Below, in pieces: positions 12,441 to 26,063 of a stretch of DNA of 64,000 nt. The notes under the pieces were generated by a model. The model had not been told where the DNA came from, searched no databases, and worked only from the letters and a program-made list of their open reading frames with translations. Numbering within the stretch: the stretch's first letter is position 1; the number at the start of each line of letters is the position of its first letter. A program made the position numbers and the translations under genes. The DNA lies in NCBI GenBank assembly GCA_013397435.1, contig VZRG01000268.1:411911-475910 (forward strand), written 5' to 3'. The DNA is from Erythrocercus mccallii (lineage: Eukaryota; Chordata; Aves; Passeriformes; Dicruridae).

Positions 12441-14201
12441 CATTACATCTTTCTTTATATTAGCTTTTAAACTAACAAGAGCATTTCTTCTTTATATTAT
12501 GTCTTAGAGGCTGAAGCATGTATAAGTTTGGGCTTACTTGTAAAACATTTTAAAAATATATTTAGCCTTTATAATCGTTTCAGGGTGAGCCCAGGTTTGT
12601 TGTTTCCCCAGGAGAGACAGATCTCAGTGTGAAAATATGGAATGAGAAATTTAACTGAAAGCAACCAAATTAATTTAGAGAGGGGTGACCAAAAAAAAGT
12701 TATGTGAAGGGGAAACATGAGACACAAAATAGTACTGCCATGGAAAAAGAAAGAATAAGAAGAAATGTAAAAGGTACTCATGGGTGACTACTAGAGTAAA
12801 ATGGAAATTTCACAAATACATTAAAAAGTGCCTGAAAACCACAAACAAAGAATTCTTCGATGCTTTTCTCCCTCGACAGTTGATTGTTCTGTGAATGTCA
12901 GATTTCCCAGTCCTTGAATATTCCTACCTACCATGTTTTTGTCGGTTATGTTTATGAACACAAATAACAATCTTGGGAAACAACCCATACTTCTTGTCTG
13001 GAAATCAAGCTGGGCAGAAAGCTGCCAGAGAAGCTCTCTTATTCCATAGAACTATTTATCCCTGTCTGTAGGGCAACTTGGTCATGTGTGACTTGTAAAA
13101 AATTAGGATTCTGACACACATTGGGGAACAGTTTATAAATATTTTTTTACTGACTGCATTCAAGCTAATACCTAAGAACATTGTTATTTACTACGTTTGC
13201 TCCAGGGCACTAAATAACAATTTGAAAATAGTTATGAGGAAAAAAATCGCACATCCTATGATATGTAATACTTTTTCTTTTAGAACATTGGACAATGGAA
13301 AATGAAAGCTGATTATGTAATTGTTTTTAGCTGCCAAACACACCATTACTGGTAACTGGCTTTCCAAACTATTTTGATAATTAATATGGGGTTGAGAAAT
13401 GTCTGATCTAAAATGGACATGGTGCATTTAGCTCAAGTAGTCAATTACTCATACAATGTATCTTGGCTGAAGGAATATTAACTTAGAGTACACAGAGTAG
13501 GCTGTGTTTCTGATCTTACTAAAGATACTCTAATTGACAAAAGCATAAAAGTGAAGTTATAATGCCAAGATTTTGCAACCTAAATGAAGATCTTTATATA
13601 TTTGCACAATTCAATATTGTTTCAAGGTAATATTGAAAGGATCCCATTATTAATAGTTTATACTTGCCCCTAAATTAAAGTAGTACATGAGCTTAATTAG
13701 AGACTCATCTTTATCCAGCTTTCACTAGTATAAAATTATTTTCAGCTAGTATTGCTTACCCCAAACATTATTGCTTTCTTTAATTAATTGGGGTTTTTTC
13801 AGAAATAAACACACTGAGAGAGAAATCATACTTCGAGATGCACAAACTTAGAAAATCTTACGTTATAATGACCCATATAATGGGCTTATACATGAACACA
13901 TAAAGTGATATCTTTTTCACAGGTGAAAAGGACCAAGAAGAAAACATTAAAACCAGTATCTGGTATCTGGTGGAACAGTGGAACTGAGTGAAGTGTGTAA
14001 TACCAGAAATACACAAATAATGTCAAGTATAGTAAACATCCAAAATGTACCATGAATTTTCAGTCAAAGTTAGAAGAATGAACGTGAAAGAGTAAACAAG
14101 AAGCTTCTATAAAGATGAGTTAATTTCCAAGAGTTCTTTTTTTTAGGAATGCTTTTGCTCGGGAGTTTTTGATTATTTGGTTTGACTGCTTTTATTCAGA
14201 A
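12441..14201. other. Unique AT-rich non-coding sequence
   Basis: I see no gene, no classified repeat and no notable structure in this stretch, which runs up to the GGGAA array. Confidence 0.55.
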
Positions 14202-14475
14202 AAGGAAGGGAAGGGAAGGGAAGGGAAGGGAAGGGAAGGGAAGGGAAGGGAAGGNNNNNNNNNNNNNNNNNNNNNNNNNNNNNNNNNNNNNNNNNNNNNN
14301 NNNNNNNNNNNNNNNNNNNNNNNNNNNNNNNNNNNNNNNNNNNNNNNNNNNNNNNNNNNNNNNNNNNNNNNNNNNNNNNNNNNNNNNNNNNNNNNNNNNN
14401 NNNNNNNNNNNNNNNNNNNGGGAAGGGAAGGGAAGGGAAGGGAAGGGAAGGGAAGGGAAGGGAAGGGAAGGGAAG
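14202..14475 (+). repeat. (GGGAA)n pentanucleotide array with internal assembly gap
   Basis: Perfect GGGAA-type repeats run from about 14,202 to 14,254. A run of 165 Ns fills 14,255-14,419, and the same repeat continues to about 14,475. All purines lie on the plus strand. Repeat on both sides of the Ns means the gap is probably more of the same array, so its true length is unknown. Such homopurine mirror-repeat tracts can form triplex (H-DNA), and the GGG runs could form quadruplexes, which may explain why assembly failed. Confidence 0.95.
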
Positions 14476-16869
14476 ACTAATTTTCCAGTTCTATTTTCTC
14501 ACTTTCTAGGGTGATACTATAATGATAGCATATAATAGTAGTAATTATAGTAATAATAGTACTATTAGGTAACAATTATCTGCTACACATCTTCTTAGTC
14601 ATATTTGCACAACCTTGGTGTGCCTTTACTGTGTAAAACACTAGAAATGCTGTATTTGACCCTATTCATCCCACCGCTCATGTGAAGTAATATGCAGAAG
14701 GTCTACCATAAAAATACACTTCTCAGAAACCCCATGGCTCTCATCAAACCCATTTCCTTTTATTGTGAGGCAAACTCACAGTCTCTCGTGCCAGTTCAGG
14801 ATGGTGCACACCCTATTGACAGGAGGCATGGTCGTCCTCACTCTTCCTTCTGGCTGAACTCACCATCACTCCTATGGTTGGGAGCCCTTGCTTCCAGGGG
14901 ACGAAACTGACCACATTCTGAGCAATGCAAGTCTGTGTATAAGTAAACACTGCTGAAAGGGCAAGATTATTTAGTACCTCAAAAGCCTTGCTGTAAAATT
15001 GCAAAAGACTTGCTATAAAATGAATAGAAACTTTTTCTTGGTCTTTTGTAGCCTCTGCATGTCCAGCCCATCATGTTACACTCAGGCAAATACACTGGAT
15101 TTCAGGGAGCTGCTTATACATACTATGCCTGAATTTGGCTCATGCTCTCTTCCACAAGTTACAGACAGAGGATAAAGAGTGCCAAAATCATTTTTTTTTT
15201 ATTTTTTTGACACAAACAGACAAGTATGAATGAAAAAGATTAATTTCAATATAGAAGGAGAGAGCCACTTCTCCTTAATAAGCATTAAAAATAAATAGAT
15301 ATCACTTTTTATAAATGGATTTTCCTTTAGAACTAAGTTTCATCCTTTTCTCAGCCTACTGGTGCAGGAACCATTCTTGAAGTTATACAGAATGAGTGCC
15401 AATTCTTACAGGAAACATGAACATTTTCTCTGTTTCAAAATTCATATGTAGTTTTGGCAAGGCAAATCATAATGTTCTTTCTAAGGATATTTGGATAAAG
15501 ATTAATCTACCGTAGTCACTATGGAAAGACAAAATATTAGGTGAAGGTTTGGAAATCCAAATGTATAACATGGAGCACCTGCAAAACCTCTCTCTCCATA
15601 AACTGAATTAACAGAAATTCTTCATCTCAGTGTCCCTTTTCTGTAGAAATCAGAAAACTGATAAAATAATTTGTCTTCCTATATGGCCTTGGTAAGAACA
15701 CAATTATTAGTAGAAATGGAATAAAGAACATAAAAATTACTGGGTGTGCATTTGGATGACAATATTTGCTTTCTATAAGGCCTAATACACTAGAATTTTC
15801 TGTCTGCAGGAAAAGATGTGATGACTAAGTTGCTGTAGATTCTACCCCTTATTTTTAAGAGAATTTTAACTAGAAAGAGTTCTTTTAAAAACAAATTTAC
15901 TAGCAGAGTTCATGCAAGAAGTTCCAAGGGTTTTTTCCTAGCAAAGCTCTCCTTCTTAAGCCACTGGTTGTTTTGGCCAAACTCATAACAGAGCTGAGAG
16001 AATTTTAGAGTAGCATAAGCTCCCTAGCGTGCACTAAGGAAGTATCAACTTGCTTGTAGCCCTTGAGACACCAAGCAGAATTCTCAAGGGTAAAGAGCCT
16101 CCCTCCCTGTAAAAATTCCTAACTGGGCCCAACAACACTGTGCTGGTGCTGAGCTGAATTCATTTAGGGGGATTTCATCATTTCACAAGACAATATTATT
16201 GCAAAATTATTTGCAGTCTTGAGAGGAAATGTTTCTGAAAATAATCAGAGCTGAACAATTTAAAACTGGATTTGCCTGGATCCACATTTTGTTTAGGGGT
16301 TTTGGTTTCTAGTTCATGATAGAATTAATCTTTTAATATTCTCTTTTTACCTTGCTGCCAATTTTTGGTAAAACATTAGTGTAATATTTCAAAGAAAAAG
16401 AGCTGTACAAAGACCTTCTCTTTTCAGTCTTTCTGTATTGTTTCAGAGTAGTTTTACTGATTCCTCTGAGCATTGAATTGGCTGTTAAGCCATTTAAAAT
16501 CATTAAAAATAAATTTAAGTGTACCAATAAAAAGTTTCAGGTGCTCAGATCTAGAAGAGAACTATGTCTGTACCTGATTTTTGCACAATTCCCGCCCTTT
16601 ATGACTGATCTGTAATATTGATCATGCACTATGGGAGGAAAGAAGGTTTTACAACTGACACCAGTAAAGTTGAAAGCATTTGGAGAACACTCTTTTTATA
16701 TAAATATATATCTTTCTGAACATTTATAGTCTATATTGCGATCTCTAATATGAAATGGTAGTAAGTGTTGATCTTTATTCTACAACATAACAAAGCCTAT
16801 ACTTACAGTAGCTCAGAGGCCAGATGCAGAGAAAAATGTTGGTTCTGATGCTACCCCAGGCTTCAACAC
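14476..16869. other. Unique AT-rich non-coding sequence
   Basis: No gene seen. Short clusters of 'taata' words follow the array at about 14,515-14,575. A small piece at about 16,560-16,640 with a 'ttcccgccc' word and 'gatcatgcac' looks less decayed than its surroundings and could be a short conserved element, but this is only an impression. Confidence 0.5.
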
Positions 16870-16945
16870 TGTCGTCCTGGTTTCAGCTAGGAGAAGTTAA
16901 TTTCTTCTCAGTAGTTGTTACACTGCTGTCTTTTGTGAAGAGTCA
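16870..16945 (+). mobile_element. 5' fragment of an avian ERV LTR (ERVL-like)
   Basis: The opening 'tcctggtttcagctagga', then 'gttaatttcttctcagtag' and 'acactgctgt', resembles the 5' end of a common avian LTR that begins TGT-CCTGGTTTCAGCTGGGATAGAG. Only about 75 bp is recognisable before the similarity fades. There is no LTR 3' end, polyadenylation signal or target duplication, so it is a truncated or heavily decayed relic. Confidence 0.55.
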
Positions 16946-19900
16946 GACTATGCGAGGTAAAACATCATCACATATTTTGCTGAAGCAGACTCCCTAGAAT
17001 TAGGCTTTTCAATAGTTTTGCAAGGTCACATTTACTTAGATGAATTTCTTATTTTTCCTATCTGTGGGGTTTTTTCATTTCCAAAACAGTACAGGAGGAA
17101 ATTTTGATGCAAAAATCAAACAAGATAAGTATAAATTTTTTCAGGTGAAAATATCAGGAAAATAATTAAATATCTCAAAGACAATTAACTAGAATAATGT
17201 TCAGTCCATTACACAACTTTATAAGTAATATTTATATAATATAAATGCTAATAACTGGTGCTGAACTTGGCCTCTTCAGAAACAAGCAAAATGATCATGT
17301 TCTTCTCTGAACTGACAAGGGAAAAAAAGCAATGTGAGAGAGAAGATTCAGCACCAGCTTGGGTCACTTTTGATTATAAAGGTTGTTAAAAAAATGTTCT
17401 GCTGGGAATATAACATAAGCATTTCTTTTTTGCTGCAGGCTGGAGGAATGCAGTGTGCTCTTTTTTTGCCTTGCCCGAAACACTTTCTGTAACAGTATTG
17501 AAGGAAAACTGGCATGAAGATTACTTTCCTCTAACTTGGGATTCCTTTAGACTTGGAAACACCTAAGTCTCTTCCCTCCTTTACAGCCGGCTGAAGATTT
17601 TTTAACATTTTTTTGTTGAAATAAAGGGACAAGGGTAGTGCAGCTGACCTGGAAAATCAACACCTCATCTTTCTTGCTTAATGATGCAAAAATGAACTGG
17701 CTTCGCATCATTGAGAATTTACAGACAGAGGATCCCAAGTACCTTTTCATGTCTCTCATCTTAGTTAAAGACATGAAACTTGGTTAAGGAAAATTAGTTG
17801 CTCAAATTACAACAATCCTAAATATAACCTTTATTATTAAAAGTGGAACAAAATTAATCATAAATATATTTCAAGTGAATGAGCGAATTTCAACCATAGC
17901 ATCGTAGGGACTAATGCTAAACCCAAAGCCCTAGAGCATTTCATACAGCATTTCCACAACTACAGATAATTACCATATTAAAGCATTGTTGATAAGCTTT
18001 GGCAATAACATTATGACTGGTGGAAAGGAAAATAGAGCAGGTGACACATCAGGCATAGACAACAATTTAAAAATAATATTAGGAAACATTTGGAAACAGT
18101 TTGGGGAAAAAAAAGCTAAGGGAGACATAAATAGCAAGTCATTCTCAGAAAAGGACAGTAAAGAAGCAATGAAAAAAAAGACATATTACAGAGATACAGG
18201 AAGTTATGAGGAAATAAATTGTGATCATATGAAAAATTGTAATAATAGACATAGATGGATTTGTGAAACAAAGTTTTTAAAGATTAAGAACATTTGAAAG
18301 GAATAAAGAAATTAATTGGCAAAGCGAACCCTAAATTAAGTGGTGTTTATCTGTGATAAGAGTTAGATTGCCCAAGTTCCTAGAAACATGGCAGTGAATA
18401 AGAGACCACAGTGTCTCAGGCTGCAGGAGGCTGAGAAAAGCAAGTTGGGCAGATCAGTGCTTATCTGCAGTCCTTGCTATTTTAGAGAGTAGATATGATG
18501 TGCTCTGATACCACACAGGTATGGGAAAACAGAAAATTTCTGTTGGAAAGCACTGCATATTGAGGACATGGGTTCATTTTTACCACAGCTTCTGCCATCA
18601 TGGAGCACATAATACATCTTTATGTAATAGAATGTGTTTACAGTAGGACTAGCACTAGGATTACTGAAGAAGAAAAAGATGAAAACATGAACACTGGGGA
18701 TAGCAATAAAGAAAGAGGACTACTTTTAAAACAGTGTTTTTGTAATTCCTTACGACCCTTTTGACTGCTTCACTGACACATTTTTTGTACTTCTTCCTAT
18801 TTGCCTGAGCCATCCGATTGATACTAGCATTCAGTTAATAAAAAAAATAAAACTCCTGCTAGTTATCTTTAGAAGAAAGTAAATTTCTAGGACTCTCAGC
18901 GCTCTTTCTCCCACCTGTTTCATGGCTCATCCACTGATGTTTCAGCCATCCAGTGTGGCCATCACCAGTGAGTCAATTGCCTCCTTGTTATGCTACAAGC
19001 CCATGTGTCTCCAGTCTGATGCATTAGGACTTGGAAATACACTTCTAAACTCATTACCTCAGACCATTGCCCCGGGGAAAAGGCTGTTTTACTAAAGAAT
19101 AACAGAAAGATTAGCAAGAAATTCTTCTACCTACACCATGCTGTTTACATTTCAGCTCTGTTGTATTAATTGCCAGGAGTCTGGCACCACTTTCCTTACT
19201 CCCAGTTGCTTTCTATTGACTTCTCCAAACTTTAGAAACAATTTCATCACAACAATTAACACAGGAAAAGAAAATCTTGTGCACTTGATTGCTGCCACAT
19301 TTGCAGATGCTCAGCTATATAAAGAGCCCTGGCTAAAAACCTCGGGTATAAACTTACTTGGCTTTGTTGTTTTCACAGCATTTTTACTAAGTAATTTCAC
19401 TCAGAAAACAAGTGTCTATTTAAACAAATGCTGCAGCTGTGTGATGTTTCAGACTTGTGGAAAATCCTCCAGCTAACATGTTCCTGGATTCATTTTCGCA
19501 TCAGTGGTGTCAGAGCAGACTCTTTTCCATGCTTGTAACTGTTCCTCCACAGCCAAAAAACAATACTGTTAGTTCTGGGCTTTCATCACTGACCTTCATC
19601 CCCTGCAATATGTGCAAGGATGTAAATGGGATGTGTATGTTTATCAATGTTCAGCTGCATACATGGAAATGCATTTCACAAACAGCTTCCAAAGACCTTT
19701 CCTACAAATGCCATATAGTTGTTCCACCTATTTTTTTTGGCCATGCTCTCATGTTACTGAATTCACACAGTTAATGGTCCAAAAGGCTCTACATATATAC
19801 ATATATACATATATACATTATACAGGTCAACAGATTAAAAGAACTGGAACACACTGCTATACATTCTAGGTTTTGCAGCTCAGTATGTGGCCTTCTGACC

Positions 19901-20961
19901 TCTTATTTACTGTGATGATCCTGAATGATTATGGACTATTCCTTTTTTTCTTTTATGTTCAATTATGTTAAAAAGTGGAAAAAGAGACAAGTTAGATGAG
20001 TATTTGGTGCTTGTATGCCACTCTTCTTACTCTTCCAGAAATCACTGTAGAGTGGCAGAGCCAAAGATAGTTGCTATCAATTGCACAGATAAGCAGGGGG
20101 AAGCTTCTTTGTCAGCACAGTTGGAATTTTGTCTTTTGTGAATCCTAGATAGGCTTTGACACAGCAAGTTTGTAGAAACCTGGAGCTAAACATGAAAATA
20201 TTCCTATTAAAAAAAAAAAAAAAGCTTTATATCAATACAAAACCAGTTATCATTTTTAAGGACATTCTTAGTAGGAATACATTTTATATTTCTTATATTG
20301 GACTTTTTATCTTTAGTGAAATTCCTAATTAAGATGACTGCATCAAAAGCGAGACTCCCTCCAAATAGTTGCTATGTGGACTAAACTAAAATCTTTAGCT
20401 CAGTCTTTAGGAATTCTTAGCAACCCACAAGTTTGCCACCCCTTATTTTCTAAACTTTCTTTTGTAAATAATAGATGTGCCCTCAGAAGGAAAATATTTG
20501 TATGTTGTACACTATAAGCCTAGCATCTGCTAGCTGTTTTCTAGTTTGGCTCATTCTTCTGGTTTTCCTTTTTTTGTAAAATACATGAATCCTGAAATCA
20601 ATTTTTTTCAGTATTTCAGGCAGTAATTATGGACATGACAGAATTTTGGATCTCTAGTTTCTTAAGGTGCCATAGGGAACTCTAAAAAAATTCTAATTAG
20701 AGAATATTTGTACTTTTTCTTCACATAGATTTTGAAAAAATAAAACCAAATATATTCAAACATAAAATAATCAAAAAGATTTTCAAGATGTCCTTGTCTG
20801 CTGTGCACAAAAGTGGAAAGCGTGAAGTTTACCTGTTGTTACGAAAGCTAGCATAGGACCTGCAGCTGAAATTATGCTAGAGTGAAACTGTTTCCTCTTG
20901 AGAATACAGTAGGAGTAGATGGTCTGTGAGGAAAAACAAGACTTTGATCTGCCAACCATGC
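16946..20961. other. Unique AT-rich non-coding sequence with minor simple repeats
   Basis: No gene seen. A small (ACATAT)n tract lies at 19,791-19,819 and a 15-bp A-run at 20,209-20,223. The A-run is not preceded by a recognisable retroposon. Open frames of about 100-112 codons at 17,986-18,297 and 19,138-19,476 have biased composition and no recognisable domain. Confidence 0.5.
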
Positions 20962-21368
20962 TGCAGTTGGACAGGCTGAGAGAGCTGGAATTGTTTAGCA
21001 TGGAGAGGAACAGCTTTCAGGGAGACCTCATTTTAGCATTCCAGTACTTGAGGGAGTTTCCAACAAGGAGGAAGAGAGATTTTTTAATATGAGCAGATAG
21101 TGACAGGACAAGGGACAGTGGTTTCAAACTGCAAGAGAACATGTTTAGATTAGATGTTAGAAAGAAATTCTTTACTCATAGGGTAATGAGGCACAGGAAC
21201 ATGTTGCCCAGAGGCGTTCTGGATGCCCCATCCCTGCAAGTGTTGAAAACCGGGTTGGATGGGGCACTAAGCAACTTGTTCTAGTGAATGACATCCCTGC
21301 CCATGGCAGGGGAATTGGATCTACATGATCTTCATGCTCCCTTCCAACCTAAACTATTCCTTGATTCC
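20962..21368 (+). mobile_element. CR1 LINE, 5'-truncated 3' fragment
   Basis: Plus-strand CR1 3' end. It starts with 'ggacaggctgagagagctgg', then has 'tttagattagatgttagaaa', 'gaaattctttactcat', 'atgttgcccagaggcgt', 'tgccccatccctgcaag' and 'cccttccaacctaaact', ending in a degenerate 'attccttgattcc' tail. About 400 bp of terminal ORF2 and 3' UTR remain. It is better preserved than the copy at 3,961 but still clearly diverged, with no coding potential. Confidence 0.92.
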
Positions 21369-23954
21369 AAACTAAGTGCATCAAGGATGGTGCCCAAAGG
21401 AAAGCAGGTGAAGGGAACATAGAGAACACTCAAAGGACGCGGCCATCTCTCTCATTTCACTACAGGAGGTGATATAGCTAAAGCCTATCTCAAGTGTTCA
21501 CATTCAAAGACATGCACATGAAAAATAAGTGGGAGGAAATTAGGGCCCATGCACTGTCAGATGTCTATGGTATCACTGGAAATGATGAGATGCAGTAGCA
21601 CTACAGAGTCAGTGGGAATACAGTGTCAGTCACAAGGTAACAGTCAGGGAACGCTTAAGCCATCTGGACATGAAGAAATCTACAAGATTACAGAAGATGC
21701 ATCCCTGTGGGTTCCTGCACATATCATCAGACAGCCACTGTAAGTTATTTTTGAAAGGTGCTAGCAATCACAGAAGTTTCCTATCAACCATAAAGAAGGC
21801 AACATGGGTGAAAATCAAGATACACAGCCTAACCCCAGGAAGACTGCTGAAAAAGTGCTCTGGAAAGACATTTTCAAACACATATTTTCCAAACAGTGAT
21901 TTGGAAGATGAATATGAATTTACCTAGGATAAATCAAGCCTGACTAACTAGTTATTTATGATGAGATGATTCATGTGTAATAGACAGTTTCAGTGTTTTA
22001 ACTTGCACAGAGGTAAGGGAGTAAGAATCTTTCAGTCATAATAGTTAATACTCTGTATTCTGGTAGATAGATGTTTATAAGAGAGGTCTCTGTAATGATG
22101 AAAACCTATTGAATTGAATCCCAAATCAAAATACTTAAATAAACATCCCAAGACTGTGATGCAACAGAACATAGATCTTGCTCTGGAATTTTATTTGAAT
22201 CTTCTTTAAATTTGTCTCCCAGACAGTTGCCTGTTCAGATGTAAAAGTTGGAAATAGTGATGTCCATAATTTAAATATCAATTCTCTCTTGTATTCTGGC
22301 TCATATAAGTATTTCTGAATTTACATGTTTCTTCATTTCTTGAGAACTGTAGGATCTCAGACACCCAACAAATATCTGTGAAAGCTTTCAAAGCCAGACT
22401 TTAACCTCTCTTGACCTTGACAACCACACACTGAGTTTTACAGAAAAAAAAATGCAAATTTTTTTCAAGAACTTCAAAGTGTTTGAAAAATCTTTAAATG
22501 CAGGGGAAGAAGTCACAGTTCAAAATCACAAACAGCTCATTCTTAGACTATTAAATAATCCAGAAACAGCCCTTAAGTATCTGTAATCACCTTACTATCA
22601 ATGATGCCTGAAAATACAATAATACTGCTTTAAGGACCCCTAGGTTAAGTCTTCCTGAATTAGCCCACAAGTACAAAGTCTTATTCATTTAACTAATTTT
22701 TTTTTGATTTCTGCCAGAACAGCTCTCTCTTAGGATATTATAGAAACTTTTTATTAAACTTTCTACAATTTTTCAACAGGAGTTAAACATATTAATTCAC
22801 ACATTATCAAGCATAGCTGTATTACTGGTAAAAGTAGAATCACAGAGAAAAGCTATCTTCAAGACTCATTCATACATAATGAAAGATTTTGAAAATGTTT
22901 CTTCTCAGAAATTACTATTCTCTTATTTTGTCTAATTTTCACTGGCTACATTTTCATGAAGGAAGACAGACAGTTCTTGGTGGGGTTTTTTTTCACCCTT
23001 TCTTCTTCATTTTTAAACTTACCAAGCTTGTTGCTTTCAGACTGAAACAATTTCTGTGTTGAAACTCTTGAACTGTTGGAAAGCAAGCATATTATCTACA
23101 CAGCATACAAAGTTATGAGTGTCGTGTCTTTAGGCACTTTCACCACTTTCTCTTCAGCTGAGCTTTATGAAATATAAAATGTACTTCAGAACTTGTTCGC
23201 TGGGCCTAGTGTTCTCTGGGTTGAAAATCATCCCTTGTTACTGCCAAAGGAGGACATTTCAAGTGTTACTTGCAGTATAAAAGAAATGGTTTTAACATAT
23301 GCAAACTATAAAGTTGATTTGCAGTTAAAAAGTTAATATACTGTACTTGGCAATACATCCTGGCTGCTTGTAATGTAACCATAAATTTAGAGGGTTTTTA
23401 TCATGTAATGCTATCTACTTATTGACAGTTTATCTTGTTAAAAGTATTATTGAGAAGAAGGAACCTGACATTGCTGTTAATAAAATATTTTTTCCTCTTT
23501 TTGATGTGTCACTGGTTCTAGAATCCTTTGCTGATGACCTTAACCAGCTGTTTTCCCATATGAGAGTCTCTCCCTTGATTCATTAATATAGTCAATGCTG
23601 ACTAGCAGATCAATAATTGATCACAGTTTTGAACCTATGGCCAGCTGTACTAATCCATGACATCAAAATTCCACTGGACTCAACTTTTTTCTAGAGGTAA
23701 TTTCTTGAAATCATCACAACAAAGGGCAAGAATCCAGGACAGGTGTTTGAACACAGATGGGACTTTGGCTTGAGGGTAAGCCTGACTTGGAACTCAGAAT
23801 AGGGAGAGAATACTTTGTAACACTGCACACAGAGCAGACACTGTTGTTCCCTAGAAGAGAATGCTTTAATTTTGAGCCTCCTTCAATAGCAAAGTAATAA
23901 GGCTTCAGCTGGGACTAGATCAGAATAACAGAAATTGGAAAGATTTTTTAAAAT
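21369..23954. other. Unique AT-rich non-coding sequence
   Basis: No gene seen. Around 23,500-23,690 the sequence looks less eroded and holds a 'tgctgactagca' word close to a MAF recognition element, followed by 'aataattgatcac'. It could be a conserved regulatory element, but nothing in this single sequence proves that. Confidence 0.5.
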
Positions 23955-24069
23955 ACTATTTATTATTTATTATTACTATTTATTATTATATTTATTATTT
24001 ATTTTATCTATTATTCATTATTATTTATTATTTATTATTATATTTATTATTATTATTATTTATTATTAT
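23955..24069. repeat. (ATT)n / TTATTA-rich trinucleotide array
   Basis: About 115 bp built from ATT and ATTT units with a few C substitutions. Imperfect, so partly decayed. Confidence 0.93.
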
Positions 24070-26063
24070 GTTCACTTCCAGAAGAAGTGAATATAATGAA
24101 ACTAGATCCAATTTATTTTTTCTTTTCCTTGTTGAGGCCAAGCACTTGTTACAGTTATTTTCTGTGAAGTCAACAAGGCATATTTACTTTATGAGAAAAA
24201 AATGCAATTTAAATACTTTTTGTTGTTGTTGTTCTACAAGGCCTTTCATTGCTGAGAGTAAAACTACTATGGTCAGACTGGTATGATCCAGAGGGAGGCT
24301 GTTGACAGGGAACCAAGTAGTAAAGTACTCTCAAAGGTTAGGTCCTGTGTGAGGAACACCACGCCAGAAGGTCTTAGATTGTTTTTTTGTACTAAGATAG
24401 AAGCATAGGAACTCTCTCAGTTAATATCTTCCCCAGCCATTGGCACAAAGCAGGTGTGTTCACTACCAGTCCTGCAAACCTTGTCTCCACCCTCCTGCTC
24501 AGCTCTAAATTGACCACACTTGCTAGTATTAACTTCATGTATTTTAGGAACTACTCTTTAAACAACCTAGACATGTCTTTGGGGTGGGAAATTTTTTTTC
24601 AAATACCATTAAGTAAAAGCCAAGAAACTTTTTTGTTGTTGTTGAAATCTTCTCTGAGAAGAATACTGTTTTTCCTGAGTGCCTGTTCATGGATTTAGCA
24701 AGCAAATAGAGAAGACAAGCCAAAGCAACCAAGGAGGTGATGAAGGATTTGTCTAAATCATGGTGAAATGACTATCAGTGTTCACTTCTCTTGTCCTATT
24801 CCCCAAAATTGTACAAGTTATTAACAACAGTAAATGTAAGAAGGGGAGACAATGTGTCCTGGTTTTAATTTGTCTATAAGAAGCAAAGAAAATGAAGTAA
24901 CAACACAACAATAACAGGAACAGCAAACAGGAATGAATTATTATGCTACTGCAAAGAAAAGTGTGCTATACATTTTATTGGGGTACACAATAGATCCTCC
25001 ACATCTAATATAATGCTCTCTTCTGTTCCTGTACATGTGGTTGTTTTTCACTGTCTTATAGAAAGCGTAAACCTACTGATGTTTTTTGATGGGCTGTCTT
25101 TTTGCAAAGCCACATGAATAGTTCCTGCAAATTTTGATTCTTTATCCTGCATTTCTTAACATGTTTCACCCAATTTAAGGGTCTAATTTCTGTGGTTTTT
25201 AAATTCATACATTATCTCAATAGACTCAAACTGTATCTCCCCATGAATGTCTGTTTCATGACATGTCATTTTTTGGACCAAGCAAAAGAACACATTCTGT
25301 TATGTATCTTATGTTGTATCCTTCTATAATTGAAGGGGATTTTTATGTGACTCATTATATTGTATGAAGCCACTACAACAGGTAAAAAAAAGTAGAAAAA
25401 CCTTCCTTTTTTCTTCTGTACAGGTTTGATTCTCTGGTGCAGATTTCACAAACAGCAATGCTACAGCTGTGCTACTGAGACAGATGTGCTCATGGAGAAG
25501 TATGGTATAAAGATCTGTCAGAAGACTGTATGATAAATGTCTCTAAGCATAAATGATTTCATACAAGTTATGTACAAAGAATAAAGCAGCATTTTAAATA
25601 TAAAAACATGAGACTAGAAAAATCTCTCTATTTTTCATATTTCTGGATCCTTACCCTATTTTTTTTAAAACAACAAAGATTATGTGTTATATTTGCGGTT
25701 CCTTGTCTATATAAGAGTAAAAATGACAATTTAATGAATGTATTTTGCAGATGAGAAGACAAAACTGGAGAGAGAAGATACATTTCTTCTCTTCAGGGAC
25801 AAGTTATTGGGCCAGCCTTGGTTGAGCACTGGCAGTCTAATAAGAAACTGAAGAGCAGTACTTTCCCCCTTGAGCTGCAGGCTGTATTTCACACACTCTC
25901 CTGGGCAAAAGAGAGCTTCAATTACAGTAGGGGAAGAGTTATGAAGGCTGACAAAGTAATGGAAGGTAAAAAGTTCCGAGCTACTTTTTAGCTTCTAGAG
26001 GATACAATTATTTCCATTCAGTAAATTATAAGTTTTCTTTCTTACAGAGACATTTAAAATCTT
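24070..26063. other. Unique AT-rich non-coding sequence
   Basis: No gene or classified repeat. A short stretch at about 24,853 ('tgtcctggttttaatttg') faintly resembles the start of an avian LTR but is too short to call. Confidence 0.5.

Noticed and set aside
14169..14514. Open frames reading GREGKGREGK-type repeats
   Set aside because: They are translations of the GGGAA array through the assembly gap.
17986..18297. 103-codon Lys/Asn-rich frame
   Set aside because: The composition follows the purine-rich strand, there is no domain, and the surroundings have no exon signals.
20209..20223. A15 run as the tail of a processed pseudogene
   Set aside because: The sequence before it resembles no gene and no target duplication is visible.
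24850..24880. Possible LTR start ('tgtcctggttttaatttg')
   Set aside because: Only about 18 bp resembles the avian LTR start, which is too short to call.
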